Source: Noviluteimonas caseinilytica (GTDB taxonomy: Bacteria > Pseudomonadota > Gammaproteobacteria > Xanthomonadales > Xanthomonadaceae). Taken from it: a stretch of 64,000 bases of DNA. A model generated the notes under the pieces. That model saw nothing but the letters and a program-made list of their open reading frames with translations. It had not been told where the DNA came from and did no database searches. The stretch lies in the NCBI RefSeq assembly GCF_018406605.1, contig NZ_AP024545.1:2108001-2172000 (forward strand), given 5' to 3'. The position numbers and the translations under genes are program-made. Positions 50,496 to 59,734 of the stretch are shown piece by piece (position 1 is the first letter of the stretch; every line of letters begins with the position of its first letter).

Positions 50496-50906
50496 TTACA
50501 GCAGGTCGCCGCCCGCGGACAACGCACGTTCCATCTCGTCGCCCATGCCGCCGATCTCCAGGATCAGGCGGTCCACTTCCGACGGCGACACGCAGTCGTA
50601 GGGGCGGTTCTCGCACAGTTGCAGGTAGGGCACGCCGTCGAGTTCGCCGATGGCGAGATACCCGACGCGGCTTTCCCAGTTGAACGCGAGCGCGCGGCGC
50701 GCATCCAGGCCCGTCGTCGGCGCCACCGCGGTGCTGACTCGCAGGTAGTCGCGGCCGTCGTCGTCCTGCATTTCCGACAGGAAGATCGCCTGGTGGCGCG
50801 TGCCCTGTTCCAGCGACAACTCCACGCACATCACGTACGGCTCCGTCATCAGGATGCGGTAATCGCCACCGGCGATGTGCGTGCGGATCTGTTCGAAGTT
50901 CTGCAT
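50496..50906 (-). CDS. Uncharacterised 136-aa protein
   Basis: ATG 50906 gives MQNFEQIRTHIAGGDYRILM. Soluble alpha/beta protein with VMCVELSLEQGTRHQAIFLSE, ALAFNWESRVGYLAIGELDG and a final helix EVDRLILEIGGMGDEMERAL. The layout resembles YbjN or type III secretion chaperone-like folds, but I am not confident. Single gene, converging with pit. Confidence 0.6.
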   Translation of the reverse strand: MQNFEQIRTHIAGGDYRILMTEPYVMCVELSLEQGTRHQAIFLSEMQDDDGRDYLRVSTAVAPTTGLDARRALAFNWESRVGYLAIGELDGVPYLQLCENRPYDCVSPSEVDRLILEIGGMGDEMERALSAGGDLL

Positions 50907-50954
50907 TGGGGGATGTTCCGGACAGCGTAGGCCGGCGGCTATGCTAGCCCCGCC

Positions 50955-51299
50955 ATGGCCGACCTGTCTCCCGTTGATCGCATCCTTGCCGCCATCCGGG
51001 CCATTCCGCGCGGGGAAGTGGCCGGTTACGGGCACGTCGCGCGCCGCGCCGGACTGCCGGGTCGCGCGCGCATGGTCGCGCGCGTGCTGCGCGACAACAC
51101 GGACCCCAAACTGCCGTGGCACCGCGTGCTGCGCTCGGATGGGCACATCGCGTTCCCACCGGATTCGGAAGGCTTCGCCGAGCAGACGCAGCGATTGCGC
51201 GCCGAAGGCGTGGACGTGCGCGATGGCCGCGTGCGCATCAGCGATTCGGTGAAGGACCTCGACGGCGACCTCGACGCGGCGCTCTGGCGCCCGCGTTAG
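50955..51299 (+). CDS. Alkyltransferase-like protein (ATL)
   Basis: 114-aa protein with the C-terminal fold of O6-methylguanine methyltransferase. The active-site PCHRV is replaced by PWHRVLRSDG (Trp in place of Cys, about 55-64), exactly as in ATL/YbaZ proteins that bind O6-alkylguanine and pass it to nucleotide excision repair. GEVAGYGHVARRAGLPG and ARMVARVLRDN are also typical. Single gene, tail-to-tail with the next. Confidence 0.9.
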   Translation: MADLSPVDRILAAIRAIPRGEVAGYGHVARRAGLPGRARMVARVLRDNTDPKLPWHRVLRSDGHIAFPPDSEGFAEQTQRLRAEGVDVRDGRVRISDSVKDLDGDLDAALWRPR

Positions 51300-51916
51300 T
51301 TGCGGGCAGGCCTGCGGCGCAGCCACGCGGCGATGCTGTAGCGCGCGTGCGTGGACGGCAGCACTTCGTGCTCGAGTTCGCTGAGGAAGCACACGCTGCC
51401 GCTGGTGGGCGCCACGTCGACGTCGCCGGCGTCGAGCGCGAGGCGCAACGCACCGCCATCGTCGAGGCCCCATCCGGGGTTGAGGTAGGTGACGAGCGAG
51501 ACCACGCGCGCGTCGTCGTCGCGGAAGCGATCGCGATGCCGCGTGTAACGCGCGCCGGCCGGATAGGCGGCGTAGTGCGCTTCCACGTGGTCCAGGCCCT
51601 GGAACAGGCGCCGGTTCAGCGCGACGCACAACGCGCCGAGCGCGCCGAGATAATCGGCCGCGGCCAGGCCCGCGCGCGGATCGTCGAGCCAGAGCGTCGC
51701 ATCGCCGCGCGTGGCCGCATGGTGGGCCAGCCCGGTGCCGCGGCCGACCGAGGCGGGCACGAACGGGAGATCTTCACGCAGGCGCAGCAGGTCGGTGCGC
51801 AGGGCGGCGCTGGCGGCGTCGCCGGGGAAGCCTTGCAACCGACAGGCACCGTGCGTCCGCAATGCATCGGCGAGGGCATCGGGATCGCGGACGTCGACAT
51901 CGGGCAGCAGGGACAT
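51296..51916 (-). CDS. 2OG-Fe(II) oxygenase
   Basis: 206-aa prolyl 4-hydroxylase-type oxygenase. The iron ligands are His and Asp in YTRHRDRFRDDD (about 123-134) and a distal His in ELEHEVLP (about 181-188). The Arg for 2-oxoglutarate is in RYSIAAWLRRR. The substrate is unknown; members include antibiotic-modifying and prolyl hydroxylases. Convergent with the ATL gene (4-base overlap). Confidence 0.85.
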   Translation of the reverse strand: MSLLPDVDVRDPDALADALRTHGACRLQGFPGDAASAALRTDLLRLREDLPFVPASVGRGTGLAHHAATRGDATLWLDDPRAGLAAADYLGALGALCVALNRRLFQGLDHVEAHYAAYPAGARYTRHRDRFRDDDARVVSLVTYLNPGWGLDDGGALRLALDAGDVDVAPTSGSVCFLSELEHEVLPSTHARYSIAAWLRRRPARN

Positions 51917-51936
51917 GTCGCTATCATAGGCCCCGC

Positions 51937-52617
51937 ATGGTCCCCCGCCTGATTGCCAGCATCCCGCGCGCCGTGAAGGCGCTGCTGATCGCGAACGCCC
52001 TCGTGTTCGTGCTGCAGCTGTTCGCCAACGCGGCGTTGATGAACGTGTTCGCGTTGTGGCCGCTGCCGTTCGGCGTCGGCGGCCGTGTCGACTATCCGCC
52101 GTTCATGCCGTGGCAGCTGGTGAGCTACGCCTTCCTGCACGGCGACTTCGGGCACCTGTTCTTCAACATGCTCGCGGTGCTGATGTTCGGCGCGCAGCTG
52201 GAATACGAGTGGCGCGAGAAGCGCTTCATCACCTACTGGATGCTCTGCATCATCGGCGCGGGCGTGTGCCAGCTGCTGATGCAGACGTTCGTGTCGCCGG
52301 GCGCGGCGATCGGTGCATCGGGCGGCGTGTATGGCCTCATCCTCGCCTTCGCGGTGAAGTACCCGCACCAGCGCGTGATGATGTTCCCGCTGCCGATCCA
52401 GATGAGCGCGCGCACGATGGCGATCGGTTACGCCGTCGCCGCGCTGCTGTACGGCGTGTTCGGTTCGCAGGAAGGCGTGGCGCACTTCGCGCACCTGGGC
52501 GGCATGCTCACGGGCTGGATCGTGCTGCGCTACTGGCGGCAGGAGCCGCCGTTCGGGAAGTGGCGCCGGAAGAAAGTGGTGCCGAAGAAGAAATCGCACC
52601 TGCGCGTCGTGCACTGA
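51937..52617 (+). CDS. Rhomboid family intramembrane protease, copy 1
   Basis: 226-aa six-helix membrane protein. YAFLHGDFGHLFFNMLA (about 58-74), the catalytic Ser in GASGGVYGLI (about 125-134), and the catalytic His in HFAHLGGML are present, so it should be active. The basic C-terminus (KWRRKKVVPKKKSHLR) is unusual. TATCAT at 51922-51927 lies only 10 bases before the ATG. A paralogue follows after 12 bases. Confidence 0.92.
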   Translation: MVPRLIASIPRAVKALLIANALVFVLQLFANAALMNVFALWPLPFGVGGRVDYPPFMPWQLVSYAFLHGDFGHLFFNMLAVLMFGAQLEYEWREKRFITYWMLCIIGAGVCQLLMQTFVSPGAAIGASGGVYGLILAFAVKYPHQRVMMFPLPIQMSARTMAIGYAVAALLYGVFGSQEGVAHFAHLGGMLTGWIVLRYWRQEPPFGKWRRKKVVPKKKSHLRVVH

Positions 52618-52629
52618 GCAAGGATCGGC

Positions 52630-53280
52630 ATGGCCTCGCGGTTTCCGCCCGTCACCAAACTCCTGCTGATCGCCAACATCGCGATCTACGCGCTGGAGTG
52701 GTTCCTGCGCGATTCGCCGATCCTGGATTCGCTTGCGCTGTGGCCGATCGGCGCGGAGCAACTCGGCGCGCCGCCGTTCATGCCGTGGCAGCTGGTGACG
52801 TATGCGTTCCTGCACGATCCGTCGAGTCCGACGCACCTGTTGTTCAACATGTTCGCGCTGTGGATGTTCGGCGCGCCGCTGGAAGAAACGTGGGGCAGCC
52901 GGCGCCATGCGGCGTACTACGCGATCTGCATCGTCGGGGCAGGCGTGCTGCAACTGGTCGTGGGCTGGTGGCAGCTGCAGCACGGCGCGCAGATCGGGCC
53001 GGCGATCGGTGCCTCGGGCGGCGTGTTCGGCCTGTTGCTGGCCTACGGGATGCTGTTCCCGAACAACCGCGTGATGTTGATCATTCCGCCGATCCCGATG
53101 AAGGCGCGCACGTTCGTCGTGCTGTACGGCCTCGGCGAGTTGTTCCTCGGCGTGTCGGGCTTCCAGCCCGGCGTCGCGCACTTCGCGCACCTGGGCGGCA
53201 TGTTGTTCGGGTGGCTGACGATCCGCTACTGGCGCGGCCAACCGCCGTTCGGCAGACCGAAGCCGCGCATCAACGGGTGA
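52630..53280 (+). CDS. Rhomboid family intramembrane protease, copy 2
   Basis: 216-aa paralogue of the preceding gene: same helix layout, YAFLHDPSSPTHLLFNMFAL, catalytic GASGGVFGLL, and HFAHLGGMLFGW. The L1 loop is more elaborate (DPSSPTH in place of GDFGH). The C-terminus FGRPKPRING is shorter and less basic. Overall similarity points to tandem duplication followed by divergence. Confidence 0.92.
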   Translation: MASRFPPVTKLLLIANIAIYALEWFLRDSPILDSLALWPIGAEQLGAPPFMPWQLVTYAFLHDPSSPTHLLFNMFALWMFGAPLEETWGSRRHAAYYAICIVGAGVLQLVVGWWQLQHGAQIGPAIGASGGVFGLLLAYGMLFPNNRVMLIIPPIPMKARTFVVLYGLGELFLGVSGFQPGVAHFAHLGGMLFGWLTIRYWRGQPPFGRPKPRING

Positions 53281-53295
53281 TGCGCGGCGGGTGCA

Positions 53296-55326
53296 TCACG
53301 GCCAGATCCGCACCGGATCCTTCGACACCATCGCGCTGCCGGCCTTGCATGCATACGCTTCGCCGAAGGCGGGCAGGTTCATCAGCGGACCGTTGACGCG
53401 CCACTGGCCCGGGGCGTGCACCGTGGTGGCGGCGCGCGCCGTCGCGGCCTGCAGGCTTTCGCTCTGCGCCCAGAGGCTGGCCCAGCCTTCGAAGAAGGAT
53501 TTCTGCGTGGCCGCATCGGCGGCGCTGTTGGCGTTGCGCCACGCATCCCACGCGAGTTCGAGGCCCGACAAATCGCCGAGGTTCGCATCGCGCGTCTGCG
53601 TGCCGTTGACCTTCATGCCCTTGATCGCCGGTTCGTCGAACGCGCCGTACTGCGCGACCACGCGCTGGCCGAGTGCATTCCACGCATCGTTCTCGGCGGG
53701 CGTCCACCAGTCGCGGATCTTGCCGGAGGCATCGATCAGGCGGCCCTTGTTGTCGACCGCGTGCCCGAGTTCCATGCCGACGAGCGCACCGAACGCGCCG
53801 TACTGCGACGGGCTCGGATCGTTGGCGTCGAACACCGGGTCCTGCAGCATCGCGGCGGTGACGATCAATCGGTTCTGCGCGATGTCGTAGGCGAGCGTTG
53901 GCTGCTGCGGCAACACATCCCAGCGACGATCCGCGTTGCCGCGGCCGATGCGCTTCATTTCCTCGCGATGGCGCCAGGTGGAGGCGATCAGCATGTTGCC
54001 GCCGAAGCTGCCACGGCCCATCGGTTGCACGGTGTAGTCGAGGTCGCGATGCGGCGTGCCGATCTCGATCGACAGCTTGGCGAGCTTGGCCTTCGCTTCG
54101 GTCTTCGCCGACGCGCCCATCCACGGGCTGCGATCCACGGCGCGGCCAAGCGCATCGCGCACTTCACCGGCGATCTTTTCCGCGGATTGCTTCGTCGCCG
54201 CCGGCATGTAGCGCGCCGCGTATTCCTTGCCGACCATCGGGCCGGCCGCGGTGTTCATCGCGTCGAGCACCTGGCGCCAGCGTTCCGGTGGCGTGGATTG
54301 CCCGCGCAGCACGCGGCCGCGGAAGTCGAATTCCGCATCGCGCCACGCCTTGCTGAGGTAAGGCGCCATCGCGTCGCCGACATGGAAGCGCAGGTACGCC
54401 TGCCATTGCGCCGGCGGCAACGTCGCGGCCATCGCATCGAGTTGCGCGAACAGCTGCGGGTTGGCGATCGACACCGTGTCGTCGTTGATGCCCTGCGCCT
54501 TCAGGAATTCCGCGAGCTGCAGGCGCTTGTAGGTCTTGCCGAGATCCTTGCTGGCCTGTGGCGCGTAGTTGGCGCCGTAATCGCGCAACGATACGAGCGG
54601 CTTGCTGGCCTGCGCGATGCGCGTTTCCAGGTCGATGACGAGCTTCGCATCCGCGGCCAGGCGCGCCTGCGGCGTGCCGGACAGCAACAGGATCTTCTGC
54701 ACGTACGCGTCGTAGCGCGTCATCACCGCGCGCGTGTCGGCGTCGGTGCGCGTGTAGAACGCCGGATCGACGAGGCCGAGGCCGCCCTGGCTCAAATATC
54801 CGATGTGGCGGTTGAGGTCGCGCAGGTCGATGTCGGCGCCGAAGTTGAACGCGACCGGGATGCCCACCTGGTGCAGCGCGGCGATCGCCGGCGGGATGTC
54901 CTTCGCGCGCTTGATGCCGTCGATGCGCGAGAGCAGCGGTGCGACGGGATTGGCGCCGTCGCGTTCCACCGCGGCTTCGTCCAGGCCGCTGGCCCAGAAA
55001 TCACCGAGCAACTTCTGCACGTTGCCCTGCGGCATGCGCATCGCGTTGTCCAGCAAATCGCGCTGCTGCTGCACGCTCTTCTCGACCAGTTCGCCCATGG
55101 CGGACGTCGCGCCCGTGGCGGGCGCGGGATGCGCCGTCAGCCACGCCGCATCGGCGACGCTGTAGAAATCGGAACAGACGGTGGCGGCGGGCGGGGCCTT
55201 CGGTTTCGCGGCGGCCTTTTTCTTCTTCGCGGCGAGCGCGTCGGAAGCGCCGGTGCCGGCGAGCAAGGCCACGACCAGGGCCATCGACAAGGGACGCAGG
55301 GAAAGGGTCTGAAGGCCTCGGGACAT
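53296..55326 (-). CDS. M13 family protein lacking zinc ligands (pseudopeptidase)
   Basis: 676-aa exported relative of the M13 (neprilysin-like) peptidase at 55489. The signal peptide ends near residue 31. The zinc motif HExxH is replaced by MELGH (518-522), and ENxxDxGG by ANLGDLSG (581-588). NAYY, which positions substrate, is LAYD here. Overall fold and length are kept (SPWMGASAKTEAKAKLAKL, LQDPVFDANDPSPSQYG). It is therefore probably a non-catalytic paralogue, perhaps a partner or decoy. ATG 55326 has AGGAAG upstream. Confidence 0.88.
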   Translation of the reverse strand: MSRGLQTLSLRPLSMALVVALLAGTGASDALAAKKKKAAAKPKAPPAATVCSDFYSVADAAWLTAHPAPATGATSAMGELVEKSVQQQRDLLDNAMRMPQGNVQKLLGDFWASGLDEAAVERDGANPVAPLLSRIDGIKRAKDIPPAIAALHQVGIPVAFNFGADIDLRDLNRHIGYLSQGGLGLVDPAFYTRTDADTRAVMTRYDAYVQKILLLSGTPQARLAADAKLVIDLETRIAQASKPLVSLRDYGANYAPQASKDLGKTYKRLQLAEFLKAQGINDDTVSIANPQLFAQLDAMAATLPPAQWQAYLRFHVGDAMAPYLSKAWRDAEFDFRGRVLRGQSTPPERWRQVLDAMNTAAGPMVGKEYAARYMPAATKQSAEKIAGEVRDALGRAVDRSPWMGASAKTEAKAKLAKLSIEIGTPHRDLDYTVQPMGRGSFGGNMLIASTWRHREEMKRIGRGNADRRWDVLPQQPTLAYDIAQNRLIVTAAMLQDPVFDANDPSPSQYGAFGALVGMELGHAVDNKGRLIDASGKIRDWWTPAENDAWNALGQRVVAQYGAFDEPAIKGMKVNGTQTRDANLGDLSGLELAWDAWRNANSAADAATQKSFFEGWASLWAQSESLQAATARAATTVHAPGQWRVNGPLMNLPAFGEAYACKAGSAMVSKDPVRIWP

Positions 55327-55434
55327 CGCGTACTTCCTGTCGGAAAAGTGTCGCGAGTGTAGCAAGGGGGGTGGGGCGGGCCGGATGAATGGCCGGGGCG
55401 GGGGTCACGGAATCGGAACACGGATGGTGGCCCC

Positions 55435-55464
55435 AAAAAGAAAGCCCGGATTTCTCCGGGCTTC
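55435..55464 (-). terminator. Terminator of the active M13 gene
   Basis: On the minus strand AGCCCGG and CCGGGCT form a stem around AGAAAT, followed by TTCTTTTT. It lies 25 bases past the stop of the 55489 gene, before the paralogue start at 55326. Confidence 0.85.
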
Positions 55465-55488
55465 CTCCTGCATCCAGATCGACGCGAC

Positions 55489-57594
55489 TTACCAGATGAC
55501 GATTTTCTTCCCGTCGCCGCGCACCATCGAATCGCCGGCCTTGCACGAGAACGCCGCGGCGAACTCCGGCATGTTCGACGGCGCCGCGATTGCGCGGAAG
55601 TTCGCCGGTGCGTGTTCGTCGGTCGCGATGCGCGACTTGAGCTCCTTGTCCGTGAAGCTGCGGCGCCACACGGTGCCGAAGTTCAGGAAGAAGCGCTGGT
55701 CGCGCGAGAGGCCGTCGGTCATCGGGTCCGGCGTGCCTTCGGTGGCCTTCTTCATCGCCGAATAGGCGACGTTGAGGCCGCCGAGGTCGGCGATGTTCTC
55801 GCCCAGCGTCAGGTTGCCGTTGACGTGCATGCCCGGGGCGGCTTCGTACGCGTTGAACTGGTCGACGATCATGCCGGTCAGGTTCTTGAAGCCCTTCGCG
55901 TCGGCGTCGGTCCACCAGTTCTCGAAGTTGCCCGTCGGCCCGAAGCGGCTGCCCTGGTCGTCGTAGCCGTGGATCATTTCGTGGCCGATCACCGCGCCGA
56001 TGCCGCCGTAGTTGGTGGCGTCGTCGGCCTTGGCGTCGAAGAACGGCGGCTGCAGGATCGCGGCCGGGAAGACGATCTCGTTGCGCTGCGAGCTGTAGTA
56101 CGCGTTGACCGTCTGCGGGCTCATGCCCCACTCGGTCTTGTCGACCGGCTTGCCGATCTTGCCCAGCTGCCACTTGTAGTTGAACTCGTTGGCGGCCAGC
56201 ACGTTGCCGATGTAGCTGTCGCGCGAGGTCTCCAGGCCCGTCCAGTCGCGCCACTTGTCGGGGTAACCGATCTTCGGCGTGAACGCGGCCCACTTCTCCA
56301 GTGCCTTCTTCTTCGTCTCCGGGCTCATCCACGCCAGGTTCTCGATGCGGCCCTTGAGCGAGTCGCGCAGGTTCTGCACGAGCTTCTCCATGCGCGCCTT
56401 CGATTCGGCGGGGAAGGCCACCTTCACGTACATCTGGCCCAGCGCTTCGCCGGCCTGGCCGTTGAGGGTGCGCAGCACGCGCTTCCAGCGCGCCTTCATT
56501 TCCTTCTGGCCCTTGAGCTTGGCGTTGTAGAAGTCGAAGTTCTCCTGCACGAAGGCCTTCGACAGGTACGGCGAGGCCTCGTCGATCGTGTGGAAGCGCA
56601 GGTAGCTCTTCCACTGGTCGACCGGCGTGTCGGCCAGCATCTTGTCGACTTCCTTGTGGAACTCCGGCATCGCCAGCGAGAACATCTTCTGCGGCGCGAC
56701 GCCCTGCGATTCGAAGAACTTCGTCCACGGGAAGTGCGGCGTCATCTTGTCGGCGTCGGCCATCGACACCGGGTTGTAGAAGATCGACACGTCGCGCTGC
56801 ATCTGCTCGCTCGACTTGGAGACCTTCGCCAGGCGCGTCTCGAACGCCATCACGTCCTTCGCCTGCTTGGCGGCGGTGGTGGCGTCGGTGCCGGACAGCT
56901 CCAGCACCTTGGCGATGTGCGCTTCGTAATCGGCGCGCTCGCCCTTGTACTTGGGATCGAAGTAGTACTCGCGATCCGGCAGGCCCAGGCCGCCCTGCGT
57001 CGCGTAGGCGATGTTGTTCGCCGAATCCTTGAAGTCCGCGTCCGAGCCGAAGCCGAACACGTAGCCTTCGCCCTTCGCAGCCGACGTGCGCAGGTAATCG
57101 GCGACGGCATCGCCGTTGGCCAGCGCGTCGATCTCCGACAGGCGGCCGGCGAGCGGCTTGATGCCCTGGGCTTCGATCTTGGCTTCGTCCATGCCGGTCG
57201 ACCAGATGTCGCCGACGATCTTCTCGACGCCGGTCGCCTTCGCATCGGCGGCGGCCTGTTCGGCCAGCTGCTGCTGCACGGCGGTGGAGCGCTCGTCGAT
57301 CATCTCGAACGCGCCCCACGAGGTGCGGTCGCCCGGGATCGCGTTGGCGGCGAGCCACTTGCCGTTGACGTAACCGTTGAAGTCGGTGCACGCGTTCTTC
57401 GACGCGTCGATTTCGTTCTTGTTGAACGACACCAGCGCCGGCAGCTTGGATTCGTCGAGGGTCAGCGCGGGCGCGGCGGCGGCGGAAGCCGGGGCGGCAG
57501 GCGCATCGGTATTGGCGGCGCCTTCTTTCTTGCACGCCGCGAGCGCGGCGACGACGGACAGGGACAGCAGCAGGACGCGGGGTGTACGGGTCAC
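55489..57594 (-). CDS. M13 family metallopeptidase, lipoprotein
   Basis: 701-aa zinc endopeptidase of the neprilysin/endothelin-converting type. GTG 57594 has GGAG six bases upstream; TTG 57600 touches it. Lipobox LAAC about 18-21, then KKEGAANTDA. Intact motifs: NAYYSSQRNEIVFPAA, HEMIHGYDDQGS (538-549, zinc His538/His542) and ENIADLGGLNVAY (Glu599). Periplasmic or outer-membrane-tethered peptide degradation is expected. A terminator separates it from its inactive paralogue. Confidence 0.95.
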   Translation of the reverse strand: MTRTPRVLLLSLSVVAALAACKKEGAANTDAPAAPASAAAAPALTLDESKLPALVSFNKNEIDASKNACTDFNGYVNGKWLAANAIPGDRTSWGAFEMIDERSTAVQQQLAEQAAADAKATGVEKIVGDIWSTGMDEAKIEAQGIKPLAGRLSEIDALANGDAVADYLRTSAAKGEGYVFGFGSDADFKDSANNIAYATQGGLGLPDREYYFDPKYKGERADYEAHIAKVLELSGTDATTAAKQAKDVMAFETRLAKVSKSSEQMQRDVSIFYNPVSMADADKMTPHFPWTKFFESQGVAPQKMFSLAMPEFHKEVDKMLADTPVDQWKSYLRFHTIDEASPYLSKAFVQENFDFYNAKLKGQKEMKARWKRVLRTLNGQAGEALGQMYVKVAFPAESKARMEKLVQNLRDSLKGRIENLAWMSPETKKKALEKWAAFTPKIGYPDKWRDWTGLETSRDSYIGNVLAANEFNYKWQLGKIGKPVDKTEWGMSPQTVNAYYSSQRNEIVFPAAILQPPFFDAKADDATNYGGIGAVIGHEMIHGYDDQGSRFGPTGNFENWWTDADAKGFKNLTGMIVDQFNAYEAAPGMHVNGNLTLGENIADLGGLNVAYSAMKKATEGTPDPMTDGLSRDQRFFLNFGTVWRRSFTDKELKSRIATDEHAPANFRAIAAPSNMPEFAAAFSCKAGDSMVRGDGKKIVIW

Positions 57595-57738
57595 GGGCAA
57601 CTCCGTTGGATGGGTTCGGACGGCGGAAAGGCAGCGGCCGACTCTACCGGCTGCCGGGGGGTCACAGGGGTGTCGAAGGTCATGGCCGTCACGGGGGGCC
57701 GTGTTAAGTTTTCGACACCTTCACGAGGGGTGATCGGC

Positions 57739-59112
57739 ATGCGCGTGCATTTCCATGGAGCGGCCGGCGAGGTGACCGGCTCGATGCACGAGGTCGAAGC
57801 GGCCGGGCACCGGATCCTGCTGGACTGCGGCCTCATCCAGGGCAGCCGGGAGGCCGAGGCGCGCAACGTCGCGCCCTTCGGGTTCGATGCGACGGCGCAG
57901 GACGCCCTCGTGGTGAGCCACGCGCACATCGACCACATCGGGCGCATCCCGCTGCTGGTGAAGCGGGGGTTCCGCGGGCCGATCTACGCGCAAGGGGCCA
58001 CGGCGGACCTGATGCCGATCATGTTGCTCGACGCCGCGTCGCTGCAGGAGGGCGAAGCCGAGCGCGCGAACCGCCACCGGCCCGCCGGCATGCCGCCGAT
58101 CGTGCCGCTGTATTCCAAGGACGATGTCGTCGCGGCGATGAAGCAGGTGAAGCCGCTGCCGTACGACACGTGCACCACGATCGCGCCGGGCGTCGACATT
58201 GCCTTCCGCGATGCGGGGCACATCCTCGGCTCGAGCATCGTCGAGCTGTGGGCCGACGGAAAGAAGCTGGTGTTCTCCGGCGACCTCGGTCCGGTCGGCA
58301 CGCCGATCCTGCGCGACCCCACGCAGATCAGGCAGGCGGACGTCGTGCTGATGGAATCGACGTACGGCGACCGCAACCATCGCGAACGCATGGGCACCGT
58401 GCACGAGCTTGGCGAAATCTTTGCCACCGCCGCGCGCGAGAAGGGCAACGTGCTGATCCCCGCGTTCGCGGTGGGGCGCTCGCAGGAATTGCTGTACTGG
58501 TTCGCGCAGTACTGGGACGAGTGGCAGCTGTCGAAGTGGCAGGTGTTCCTCGACAGCCCGATGGCCGCCAAGGTCATGCGCGTGTACGACCAGCATTCGG
58601 AATTGTTCGACGACGCCGCGCGGCGCGTGTGGCAGGACAAGCCGCATCCGTTCAAGTTGCCGAACCTGCACGTCAGCGAATCGATCGAGGATTCGATGGC
58701 GATCAACCGCCTCGAAGGCGGCGCGATCATCATCGCCGGCAGCGGCATGGCCAACGGCGGCCGCATCGTGCACCACCTCAAGCACAACCTCGGGCGGCGC
58801 AACGCGCACGTGGTGTTCGTTGGTTACCAGGCGCAGGGGACGATGGGGCGCAAGCTCGTCGATGGTGCGCAGTGGGTGCGCATCCACGGCAAGGACTATC
58901 GGGTGAATGCGCAGCGGCACACGGTGGGTGGCTTGTCGGCGCATGCGGACCAGAGCGGGTTGCTGGCGTGGTATGGCGCGTTCGAGAACGCACCGCCGCT
59001 GGTGCTGGTGCATGGCGAAGACAAGGCGCGCGAGACGCTGGCGGGGGAGATCTTCGAACGCTCGGGGCGCAAGGTGCAGCTGGCGCGGCCGGGGGAGTGG
59101 ATCGATGCGTGA
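57739..59112 (+). CDS. MBL/beta-CASP RNA-processing nuclease
   Basis: 457-aa metallo-beta-lactamase with beta-CASP domain, the Ysh1/RNA-exonuclease type. HAHIDHIGRIPLL (about 60-72), SGDLGPVGTPI, the beta-CASP parts ESTYGDRNH and FLDSPMAAKVM, and the late HxH-type motifs GSGMANGGRIVHHL and TVGGLSAHADQSGLL are all present. ATG 57739 gives MRVHFHGAAGEVTGSMH. The long open frame upstream (55612-57738) is a shadow of the M13 gene. Probably cleaves or trims RNA. Confidence 0.93.
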   Translation: MRVHFHGAAGEVTGSMHEVEAAGHRILLDCGLIQGSREAEARNVAPFGFDATAQDALVVSHAHIDHIGRIPLLVKRGFRGPIYAQGATADLMPIMLLDAASLQEGEAERANRHRPAGMPPIVPLYSKDDVVAAMKQVKPLPYDTCTTIAPGVDIAFRDAGHILGSSIVELWADGKKLVFSGDLGPVGTPILRDPTQIRQADVVLMESTYGDRNHRERMGTVHELGEIFATAAREKGNVLIPAFAVGRSQELLYWFAQYWDEWQLSKWQVFLDSPMAAKVMRVYDQHSELFDDAARRVWQDKPHPFKLPNLHVSESIEDSMAINRLEGGAIIIAGSGMANGGRIVHHLKHNLGRRNAHVVFVGYQAQGTMGRKLVDGAQWVRIHGKDYRVNAQRHTVGGLSAHADQSGLLAWYGAFENAPPLVLVHGEDKARETLAGEIFERSGRKVQLARPGEWIDA

Positions 59113-59188
59113 GGCGCTGTTGCGAAGCCGGCGCCGTCCTGGCCCCGCGCTCGCGGACCAATGAATCCATTTTGATCAAGGAGCTTCG

Positions 59189-59686
59189 ATGCGCCCGCAC
59201 CTGCTCTCCGCCTTCCTTGCGATTTCGGTCGCCGCCTGCGCGACGTCATCGGCAGGGGTCTCCGCGGACTGGAAGCCCGACCCCGGCGTCACCGACATCG
59301 TGGGAAGGAATGCCGCCATCGCGATGTCCGAGAATCTGCAGGTCCAGCGGTTGATCCGGCAGGGGAAGACCCAGGAAGCGCTGGAGGTGCTGGACGCGGG
59401 CTTGTCCCTCGAGCTCGTCATGATGCTCAACGCCGACCCCGTGATGCCGAAGGGCGACCGGTATTTCGACCTTCGCGACCGTGACCTGCGCCAGTTGAAA
59501 CAGCACTGGCTGGAACATCGCCCGATGTACGTCCACGAAGACATGCTCGCGTACATCGAAGCCGCCTGCACGCGCATGGGCGATTGCGAGAAAGGCACGA
59601 TCGCGCCGTCGCTCACGAGCGAGCAGGTGCGCGAACAGGTCGAGCAGGGCGTCTGCTGCGCGCTGCCGGAAACCGAAGAGCGATAA
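59189..59686 (+). CDS. Putative lipoprotein (165 aa)
   Basis: ATG 59189 with AAGGAG close upstream. The signal peptide ends in lipobox VAAC (about 17). The mature part is helical with VQRLIRQGKTQEALEVLDAG and paired Cys near the end (ACTRMGDCEKG, EQGVCCAL). No family recognised. Confidence 0.65.
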   Translation: MRPHLLSAFLAISVAACATSSAGVSADWKPDPGVTDIVGRNAAIAMSENLQVQRLIRQGKTQEALEVLDAGLSLELVMMLNADPVMPKGDRYFDLRDRDLRQLKQHWLEHRPMYVHEDMLAYIEAACTRMGDCEKGTIAPSLTSEQVREQVEQGVCCALPETEER

Positions 59687-59734
59687 GGGGCGCCACTGCG
59701 GCCCAAGCGCGTCGACACCCGTTGAAGGAACGTC

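Noticed and set aside
55612..57738. Long plus-strand open frame running into the beta-CASP gene, 1166 codons in total
   Set aside because: It lies opposite the M13 gene, whose conserved motifs are on the minus strand. The translated sequence is Arg/Val/His-rich without domains, a GC-bias shadow.
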